Source: Metabacillus sp. B2-18 (lineage in GTDB: Bacteria > Bacillota > Bacilli > Bacillales > Bacillaceae). From it: a stretch of 64,000 nt of DNA. Below are positions 58,313-64,000 of this stretch, piece after piece. The DNA is taken from the NCBI RefSeq assembly GCF_021117275.1, contig NZ_CP088245.1, positions 843,501 through 907,500 on the forward strand, written 5' to 3'. The position numbers were made by a program, and so were the translations under genes. The notes under the pieces are model-generated. The model ran no database searches. It worked only from the letters and a program-made list of their open reading frames with translations, and was not told the DNA's origin. Numbering within the stretch: the stretch's first letter is position 1; every line of letters starts with the position of its first letter.

Positions 58313-58425
58313 TAAGTGAAAGCCCATGGAATTTACGCAAAAAAAAATGTAGGGGATAATACACATATCCAAATGTAGTAGTTGAAAACATTGTATTAAA
58401 TTTACACAATATTCTGGACTTGACT

Positions 58426-58680
58426 GAGGGATGAGAGGAATGAGTCTCGATACTGCGAGAATCGGGACAGAAACAGGTAGGGAGCAGAGAAATAAGTCTC
58501 GATACTGCGAGAATCGGGACAGAAACAGGTAGGGGCAGAGGAATGAGTCTCAATACTGCGAGAATCGGGACAGAAACAGGTAGGGAGCAGAGAAATGAGT
58601 CTCGATACTGCGAGAATCGGGACAGAAAAAGGAAGAAAGCAGAGAAATGAGTCTCGATACTGCACAAAATCGGGCCTCAC
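58426..58680. repeat. Tandem palindromic array 3, right segment (five units)
   Basis: Units start at 58442, 58494, 58545, 58597 and 58649 (spacing 52, 51, 52, 52; the 51 reflects one lost G in the linker). The last unit decays after ACTGCACAAAATCGGG. With the left and middle segments this makes about 16 units, lying between the convergent argF and uppP genes. The bases 58684-58803 beyond it show no gene. Confidence 0.93.
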
Positions 58681-58803
58681 AAGCAAAGACTATCCCAACT
58701 CGCTTTAAATGCCGCCTTGTCCAGGTTCGGTACAACTATAATTACAACTCCTATAATGAAAACAAAAAAAGCGCAAGGTCGCCCTCCACGCTTTTAAATC
58801 TCT

Positions 58804-59612
58804 CTATGCAAACAATAAAACCGCAATCCCAACCACAAAACAATAAAAAGAAAAGTATTTTAAATTTCCTTTAGCCATAATATTCATAAACCATTTCAGT
58901 GAGAAATAAGAAGTAATAAGCGCTGCAATAAACGCAATAATATAAGGGATAAGTAAGGTGTCTAAATTTGGATCATCCATTAAATCCGTGATACTTAAAA
59001 TCATTCCCCCGAAGCTAACTGGGATAAAAAGTAGGAAAGAAAACTTTAAAGCTGTTTCCTGCTTCATACCCAAAGCATCGCTGCAACAATTGTAGCACCT
59101 GATCGACTAATTCCAGGAATTAGCGCAATTGCTTGAGCAAATCCCACAATAAGAGCATCTTTAAAAGTAAGATCTCCATCATTTTTTCTCCCGCGTAGGT
59201 TACGAATTGTCCATAATGCAATTCCTGTGATAATCAGGGTAATGGCTGTTATTTGAATGTGTTTTAGGTGCTTTGAAATCACATCATCAAATAGGATACC
59301 AATGACTCCTGCTGGGATCGTTGCGATTATAAGATAAATGATAAATTGAAAGTCATTTTTGCTATGCTTGTCTTTTGTTGATATGTATTTTAACCCATTT
59401 ACAGTTAATCTTACTAAATCTTCACGGTATATCATTAAAACAGCTATTAAAGAAGCTGCGTTAACTAACAATTCAAATGATAATCCTTCAATTTCAAGGC
59501 CAAGAAAATGCTGGGCAAAGACTAAATGTCCACTTGAAGAAATGGGGATTGGTTCCGTAAAACCTTGAAATACCCCTAATAAGAAGTATTTTATGATTAA
59601 AAATAGATCCAA
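58804..59612 (-). pseudogene. uppP: Undecaprenyl-diphosphatase (UppP/BacA), frameshifted
   Basis: An UppP-type membrane phosphatase split in two frames. The first part (59612-59064, TTG start after GGAGG) has the catalytic blocks [13 protein letters not shown] and [10 protein letters not shown], then ends abnormally AAMLWV. The second part (to 58804) resumes with [20 protein letters not shown]. Adding one T in the CTTTGGG stretch (about 59077-59083) joins them as AAMLLGMKQE, giving about 269 residues, the family length. Probably a one-base loss or a homopolymer error. UppP recycles the undecaprenyl carrier for cell-wall synthesis; bacilli usually have other copies (UppP, BcrC). Confidence 0.85.
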
Positions 59613-59751
59613 TTTAACATCCTCCGTTCATAAGATTTACAATCCTTTACCATTTAACTACAGGTTTGGAATCCTGTAAAGAACTTTTCTGAACTCATGA
59701 AATTTGGTCCTAGTGGAGATACTATGAGTAAGCAAGGGAGGAGGAGTTAAA

Positions 59752-59931
59752 ATGGGCCAACAACATCGTTTTAGAGCTGGTCAAAAAGCACCTAACAATG
59801 GAATGTATGTAGAAATAGGTGAATCAGGGGACAACGTAAAAAACCCTGGTCAAATTAAATTAAAAGCGGGAGATCGTTTCCCAGAAACAGCCAACCATAA
59901 TCGTCAATGGACATATAAAAGAAAGCCTTAA
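59752..59931 (+). CDS. yjzC: YjzC-like small protein
   Basis: A 59-residue protein read directly: it begins MGQQHRFRAGQKAPNNGMYV and ends RQWTYKRKP, recognised as the YjzC family. GGGAGGAGG lies nine bases before ATG 59752. Position after argF and before yjzD is that of B. subtilis, here with the array, IS copies and uppP inserted between argF and yjzC. Function unknown. Confidence 0.88.
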   Translation: MGQQHRFRAGQKAPNNGMYVEIGESGDNVKNPGQIKLKAGDRFPETANHNRQWTYKRKP

Positions 59932-59950
59932 GGATTTAGCTTTCAATGAA

Positions 59951-59984
59951 ACAAAAAACCCTACTTCTAAGTAGGGTTTTTTGT
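59951..59984. terminator. Terminator between yjzC and yjzD
   Basis: Sixteen-base perfect inverted repeat ACAAAAAACCCTACTT / AAGTAGGGTTTTTTGT with A and T runs, so usable from both sides. Confidence 0.88.
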
Positions 59985-60000
59985 CTTTTAGTCGAATCAT

Positions 60001-60192
60001 TTAATGATGGTCATGGTTTGGAACTGGCTCGCTAGGAATTAATTCCGCAATGACAAAGATGACAACGGTTGCAATCACAGCAAGTACCGTTGCAACCATA
60101 AAGTCATAATGACCACCTGTCATAGAGTTAACTACATATGACGCCATATGTATTAATAAAAAAGTCCAAAAAAATGTCCAAAAGAAACGCAT
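60001..60192 (-). CDS. yjzD: YjzD-like membrane protein (DUF2929)
   Basis: A 63-residue protein with two membrane segments (about 3-22 and 30-52) and a short His-rich tail. ATG 60192 follows GAGGTG by six bases; the upstream GTG at 60201 is part of the RBS. Fits YjzD/DUF2929 in length and place. Function unknown. Confidence 0.85.
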   Translation of the reverse strand: MRFFWTFFWTFLLIHMASYVVNSMTGGHYDFMVATVLAVIATVVIFVIAELIPSEPVPNHDHH

Positions 60193-60453
60193 ATCGTTCA
60201 CCTCTATTTCCAGACGAATTCTTACTATATATTATCACAATATCTTTCAATAATAAAAGAACCTTTTTTAATTGTTCATAAACTCTACAAATCCTGCATG
60301 AAATAATAAAACAAATTACTTATAAAAAGGTTGAAGAGGGTTGGAATCGTCTATATTTACACGAATAGTGATACAGTCCCATTCTTTTTGTATGTTAAGA
60401 CATACATTATAAAGAATAGAAAAGTCACAAAAGAGAAAGGTGGTGGGCAAGTG

Positions 60454-61188
60454 ATGAGTATATCGGAGCGTTTTTTTCAAATTGAAACGGAATGGAATGT
60501 AATCCATTTACCAACAAAGCCGAATGGGTTTGGAATATTTATCATCGGTGATCGATCAGATTTTGTTGATGGAACATCGAGTTTTTGGCATCAGCATTAT
60601 GGACGTAATCAATTAATTTCCGAGTTGATGAACAAAGGATATACCCTTTTTCACTCTAATTTATTTGGAAACCATTGGGGAAGTCCTAGGTCAGTTACTA
60701 TGGCAAAACAGCTTTATCATCTTGTAATGAAGAAAGAAATTTTAAATCAACGTATCCATCTGTTAGTCGACGGTATGGGTGGGTTAACTGGATTGCAATT
60801 AATGAATGAAATACCAGATAAGATTCGCTCTGTAGCCATGATGAATCCTTGCCTTGACCTCCAAGCCCATTTAGAAAATGAAAAAGAGCATAAGTTTTTT
60901 TATAAAAGATTAATAAAAGAAATTGCTGAAGCTTATGGGGCTGACCAGAAGAAGGTCCCTAGACTTGATTTACCAAATCTTACTACTATAAATTCACAAG
61001 TTCCAGTAAGAATTTGGCAAAGAATGAATAGCAGTACTTATGTTCATCATCATCATAGTAAACGGTTTGAAGAATTAAGGAAAGAGGCAGGTTCTCCAAT
61101 TCAATTAATTTACCATTTAGGTGATAATCCTTATCGAACGAATCAATCGATCATTCGGTTTTACAAAGAAAATGAGAGGATCTTATGA
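60454..61188 (+). CDS. yjaU: YjaU-like alpha/beta-hydrolase-fold protein without a serine nucleophile
   Basis: A 244-residue protein of alpha/beta-hydrolase type. At the nucleophile elbow, where GxSxGG is expected, it reads VDGMGG (105-110), with G107 in the Ser position. A His near the C-terminus (YHLGDN) does not rescue this. It may be non-catalytic or a carrier/binding protein. ATG 60454 has AAAGGTGG upstream; the longer reading from 60331 does not. Position matches yjaU. Confidence 0.8.
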   Translation: MSISERFFQIETEWNVIHLPTKPNGFGIFIIGDRSDFVDGTSSFWHQHYGRNQLISELMNKGYTLFHSNLFGNHWGSPRSVTMAKQLYHLVMKKEILNQRIHLLVDGMGGLTGLQLMNEIPDKIRSVAMMNPCLDLQAHLENEKEHKFFYKRLIKEIAEAYGADQKKVPRLDLPNLTTINSQVPVRIWQRMNSSTYVHHHHSKRFEELRKEAGSPIQLIYHLGDNPYRTNQSIIRFYKENERIL

Positions 61189-61198
61189 TGAAATATTT

Positions 61199-61226
61199 AA
61201 AGCGTCTTTAAGAGGCGCTTTTTTTT
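61199..61226 (+). terminator. Terminator of yjaU
   Basis: Stem AAAGCGTCTT with AGAGGCGCTTT (G-T pairs allowed) followed by eight T, just past the stop codon. Confidence 0.8.
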
Positions 61227-61312
61227 AGCAAGGCATCTTAAATTGATTTAAAGTACTAGTAACCGGTTCTCTCGCATATTTTGGTTATAACGCCTACTAA
61301 GGAGGTCATGTT

Positions 61313-62104
61313 ATGGTTAATTCTGTTATGGTATTTGGAGCACATTCTTATATTGGTTTTTCACTGATTGAAAAGTTTCTTGAAGAAGGGGTAGAAGTAA
61401 CAGGAATATTCACTGAACCAAGTAGAGATGATCAAAAAAACTTACTAAACGAACGACTTATGTTAATTGGAAGAAACGCTTATTTTCAAGCGAAGTTCTC
61501 TTCTCGTCATTTAACAGAAGAAAATCAAGCTGATGTTATAATGTTTTGCTTTGACATGGAAGAAAAGGATCTTAAAGAGGAAGAATTTAAAAAAGCCATA
61601 CAATTAGCTAAGAAACATAAAACTCAATTTCTTCTTATAGGGTCAAATGTTATTCATCCTAATAAAGATAGAAACCCTTTCATTGAAACAGGGCTAAGCT
61701 ACCTGTCTGAGCAGCTTGATCATTATTCTGTTTTGTTTTTTCCAAGTCTTTATGGTCCCTTTCAGCCTCCGGAAGAAAAAATTCATCAGCACTTGTTAGC
61801 TTATATAGACAATAAACAAACGTCCTTAAATATTGAGGAGCCCATTATGTATATAGAAGATGCAACAAATGCAGTTTGGGCCTATATGGATGAACTTGAA
61901 TTGGGAAAGATGTATTCCTTTCTAAGTGAACTGAATGATGAAACTAACTCCTTTTCAGTTGAGTTAAAAATGAATGCAACCTTTTCAGAGGTGGATGAAG
62001 TATTTGAGAAACAAGTTTTACATTCTTCTACGTCAATTGAAAAAGGTCTAGAGAAACAGCTTGATACTATTATAAGATTTCAAGATATTTATAAACTGAA
62101 ATAG
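61313..62104 (+). CDS. yjaV: YjaV-like NAD(P)-binding epimerase-fold protein
   Basis: A 263-residue protein with a Rossmann start VMVFGAHSYIGFSLIEKFLEEG (GxxxxIG form). The usual YxxxK pair of epimerases is not clear, so activity is uncertain. AAGGAGG precedes ATG 61313. The place between yjaU and med fits yjaV. Confidence 0.82.
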   Translation: MVNSVMVFGAHSYIGFSLIEKFLEEGVEVTGIFTEPSRDDQKNLLNERLMLIGRNAYFQAKFSSRHLTEENQADVIMFCFDMEEKDLKEEEFKKAIQLAKKHKTQFLLIGSNVIHPNKDRNPFIETGLSYLSEQLDHYSVLFFPSLYGPFQPPEEKIHQHLLAYIDNKQTSLNIEEPIMYIEDATNAVWAYMDELELGKMYSFLSELNDETNSFSVELKMNATFSEVDEVFEKQVLHSSTSIEKGLEKQLDTIIRFQDIYKLK

Positions 62105-62176
62105 AATGTTATTGTACAATTAAATATGGAAGATATAAAATAAAGGCAGTAAACTAGAAATAAGGGAGGGGTTGCC

Positions 62177-63130
62177 ATGTACATAAAGTTTGGTTTAGTC
62201 CTTATCCTTCTTTTTTCGCTTTTTGGTTGTGGACAACCCGTAGCTTCAGGAAAACTGGAGAAAGTAGGTTTACTTGTACCCGATACAATAGATGATAAAG
62301 TATGGGGAACAAAAGGGTACAAGGGGCTGCTGAAGATTCAGTCTGAACTAGGCGTGGATGTTTTTTATAAAGAAGGAATGAATGATGAATTTAGTATTCG
62401 TTCTGCTATTGACGAATTTCAAGAAAAGGATGTTAATCTGATTTTTGGTCATGGTAGTGAATATGCGGCTTTTTTCAATACGATTTGTAAAGATTATCCT
62501 GATATTCATTTCGTTTTATTCAATGGGGAAGCTTCTGGAGAAAATGTCACAAGCTTAAACTTTGAATCACATGCAATGGGCTTTTTTGGTGGAATGGTTG
62601 CTGGTGAAATGACGAATAATGATAAGGTTGGTGTATTAGCCGCATTTGAATGGCAGCCTGAAATTGATGGTTTTTTTGAAGGGGCATATTTCCAAAATGA
62701 AAATGTAAATGTTGATATTCAATATGTACAAGATTGGAATGATGTCACGACAGCTATGACCCTGTTGGATGCAATGATTGCTGAAGGAGTAGACATTGTT
62801 TATGTTGCAGGAGATGGTTATAATATTTCCGTCATTGAGCGTCTAAAGGAAGAGGGCTTGTATGCAATTGGATTTGTATCCGATCAATCTGATTTAGGGA
62901 AAGGAACAGTTCTCACAAGTACAGTTCAACATGTGGATGTTTTATATGAGCTTGTTGCAAAAAGTTTTGATAGCGGAGAACTAGAAAGTGGAGAATTATT
63001 TTATGATTTCCAAGATGGTGTTATTTCACTGGGGAAATTTAGCCCCTTAGTGGAAAAAAACTTTCAAACAGATCTTCAAGAATCCATTGAGGAATATAAG
63101 GAAAGTGGGCTTTTACCTAATCAATTGTAA
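62177..63130 (+). CDS. med: Med, BMP-family lipoprotein, positive regulator of competence
   Basis: A 317-residue exported lipoprotein with lipobox SLFGC (Cys18) and a Bmp-type binding fold (VGLLVPDTIDDKVWGTKGYKG; GFFGGMVAGEM). In B. subtilis Med raises comK expression and is co-transcribed with comZ, as here (70 bases apart). The ligand is unknown. GGGAGGGG precedes ATG 62177. It is the second BMP lipoprotein in the window. Confidence 0.92.
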   Translation: MYIKFGLVLILLFSLFGCGQPVASGKLEKVGLLVPDTIDDKVWGTKGYKGLLKIQSELGVDVFYKEGMNDEFSIRSAIDEFQEKDVNLIFGHGSEYAAFFNTICKDYPDIHFVLFNGEASGENVTSLNFESHAMGFFGGMVAGEMTNNDKVGVLAAFEWQPEIDGFFEGAYFQNENVNVDIQYVQDWNDVTTAMTLLDAMIAEGVDIVYVAGDGYNISVIERLKEEGLYAIGFVSDQSDLGKGTVLTSTVQHVDVLYELVAKSFDSGELESGELFYDFQDGVISLGKFSPLVEKNFQTDLQESIEEYKESGLLPNQL

Positions 63131-63199
63131 GCATGTTTCTATACATACAAGATCATGCATTATATGATAATACCAGAGAATATGAAGGAGTGATGATGA

Positions 63200-63382
63200 A
63201 TGGAACAACATCCAAAAACGATGGAATTTATGCAGATTGCAATGAAATATTTACCTGAAGCTAAGCAAAAATTGGAAGGTTCAGGGATTGACTTATCTAT
63301 GGAAACAATTCAACCTATGCTTGAGTTATTTACAAAGGTTATGGGAGAAGCGTACGAATTAGGAAAAAAGGATGCACAATAA
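63200..63382 (+). CDS. comZ: ComZ, negative regulator of late competence genes
   Basis: A 60-residue protein starting MEQHPKTMEFMQIAMKYLPEAKQ; B. subtilis ComZ represses comG and has nearly the same length and position after med. Two helical stretches, including LELFTKVMGEAYELG. RBS GAAGGAG. The stop overlaps the terminator stem. Confidence 0.92.
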   Translation: MEQHPKTMEFMQIAMKYLPEAKQKLEGSGIDLSMETIQPMLELFTKVMGEAYELGKKDAQ

Positions 63383-63404
63383 AAGCTGCCATTGGCAGCT
63401 TTTT
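63382..63404 (+). terminator. Terminator of med-comZ
   Basis: Stem AAAGCTGCC / GGCAGCTTT, three-base loop, then TTTTC. Confidence 0.88.
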
Positions 63405-63418
63405 CTTGTTTGGGGAAA

Positions 63419-63730
63419 TCATTTCTTCTTTTTTAAAAAATCCATAATAGGGGATAATTCCTTTAAAACTGGTTTAAGGTTTTCGAGAGAAACCATAATA
63501 TCATCGATTTGCCCCATTAAAGTAAAATAGTTTACATCTTCTTTTTTGTTTTCTTGCTCTTCTTCTTGGTGCGAGGAATGTTGAAGTCTTTTTGGAACTC
63601 TATTTCCGAACATGAGTTGAGTGAATTTATCTGTTGAAACGGTGGTCTTCTCTTTATTTTCATCGTTTTTGGTTATTGGATCATTTAAATTATGAGAGTT
63701 TTCTTCAGAAATTGTTTCGTTATATTCCAT
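63419..63730 (-). CDS. Hypothetical acidic protein between comZ and fabHA (yjzB position)
   Basis: A 103-residue hydrophilic protein rich in Glu, Asn and Lys, with a C-terminal helical part (QIDDIMVSLENLKPVLKELS). AAGGAGG precedes ATG 63730. It lies where B. subtilis has yjzB, but I cannot confirm homology. No known domain is recognised; convergent with comZ. Confidence 0.7.
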   Translation of the reverse strand: MEYNETISEENSHNLNDPITKNDENKEKTTVSTDKFTQLMFGNRVPKRLQHSSHQEEEQENKKEDVNYFTLMGQIDDIMVSLENLKPVLKELSPIMDFLKKKK

Positions 63731-63830
63731 CTTAACACCTCCTTAAAGAGATTAGTGTCAGGGTCCAGGTAATAATATTTTATGAATGTGATCAAGACGG
63801 GTTCTAGACTCGTGAACCAAAACATTCATA

Positions 63831-63875
63831 TTGAAAAAAATTTTTGAATAAGATAAAATTAGTACCAAGTCATAA
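63831..63875 (+). promoter_or_regulatory. fabHA promoter with FapR-type operator
   Basis: TTGAAA (63831-63836), 17 bases, TAAAAT (63854-63859), then TTAGTACCAAGTCATAA (63859-63875) at the expected transcription start. TTAGTACC is a perfect half of the FapR box; the other half is degenerate. fabHA is a known FapR target, repressed unless malonyl-CoA is present. Confidence 0.7.
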
Positions 63876-63947
63876 CATTTGATATAAATTTAGATAAAAT
63901 AAATTCACTTGTTTACTATTTATTAAAAAGATAAAGGGGCTGCACAA

Positions 63948-64000
63948 ATGAACGCAGGGATCATTGGTATCGGACGATACACACCTGAAAAAGTTGTTAC
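63948..64000 (+). CDS. fabHA: 3-oxoacyl-ACP synthase III, N-terminal start (cut by window end)
   Basis: Only the first 17 codons are seen: MNAGIIGIGRYTPEKVV, a typical FabH start. AAAGGGG precedes ATG 63948. The med-comZ context and the FapR-like operator support fabHA, which starts fatty acid chains from acyl-CoA and malonyl-ACP. Confidence 0.9.
   Translation, partial: MNAGIIGIGRYTPEKVV

Larger units (their letters stand above)
56960..58425 (+). mobile_element. IS256-family insertion sequence, copy 2 (1466 bp)
   Basis: Same length, orientation and end sequences as copy 1 (offset 1838 bases). Flanked by an 8-base duplicate GAGGGATG (56952-56959 and 58426-58433), different from that of copy 1, so it is a separate insertion and not a duplicated block. 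Excision in silico restores a 52-base unit. Confidence 0.95.

Noticed and set aside
54920..58680. The two identical IS copies as one element duplicated by misassembly
   Set aside because: The flanking target duplicates differ (TAGGGAGCA and GAGGGATG) and each excision separately restores a 52-base unit, so two real insertions are the simpler reading. Long reads would settle it.
56564..58735. Long minus-strand ORFs through array 3 with repeated CPDSRSIET-like peptides
   Set aside because: They are translations of the repeat DNA; the 52-base period is not a multiple of three, so the frames drift, and there is no RBS.

Overview
The window is AT-rich chromosomal DNA from an endospore-forming member of the Bacillaceae (Bacillus/Metabacillus-like). 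The evidence is strong RBSs (AGGAGG-type), a full gerP spore-coat/germination operon, a Spo0E-family gene, the competence genes med-comZ, and long stretches in the same order as B. subtilis 168: sbcC-yisB-gerPF..PA-yisI-yisK-yisL-yisN-asnO ... yisQ-yisR, then yitJ-yitK-yitL ... yitS-yitT-ipi-yizC-yitU-yitV-yitW-argCJBD-carAB-argF-yjzC-yjzD-yjaU-yjaV-med-comZ-fabHA. A carotenoid cluster and a cobalamin-dependent metH show that it is not B. subtilis itself.

Layout. 0-8 kb: end of sbcC, yisB, gerPA-PF with a SigK-like promoter, a Spo0E-like gene, a TatD hydrolase, yisK, yisL and a tandem palindromic array. 8-17.4 kb: asnO, then two convergent operons for C30-type carotenoids (two CrtN/CrtI-like desaturases plus crtM on +; CruF-like hydratase, acyltransferase and CrtP/CrtNb-like oxidase on -). 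The first desaturase has an in-frame stop. 17.5-29 kb: a diguanylate cyclase, a second array, yisQR, an intracellular GH13 amylase beside a membrane-anchored GH13-like protein without catalytic residues, a SigB-type stress dehydrogenase, MarR, a frameshifted DUF3231 gene and an azoreductase. 29-45 kb: a metH-yitJ operon behind a SAM-I riboswitch with a very large P3 insertion, then the yit genes interrupted by a BMP lipoprotein-chemoreceptor pair. 45-55 kb: the arginine/carbamoyl phosphate operon with ARG boxes. 55-59 kb: a third array split by two identical IS256-family elements, and a frameshifted uppP. 59-64 kb: yjzC to the start of fabHA.

The most unusual non-coding content is three tandem arrays, all with a 52-bp period, each unit holding one 25-27 bp palindrome, and all lying between convergent genes. 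Two share palindrome arms but not linkers; the third has a different palindrome. In the third, both IS copies entered the same place in the 52-bp unit. This resembles in design, not sequence, the REP/BIME elements of enterobacteria and their targeting by insertion sequences. Three coding genes look broken (one nonsense, two apparent one-base losses in T runs); sequencing error must be excluded for the latter two.

All calls rest on reading the sequence, motif recognition and remembered gene order; no database search was run.
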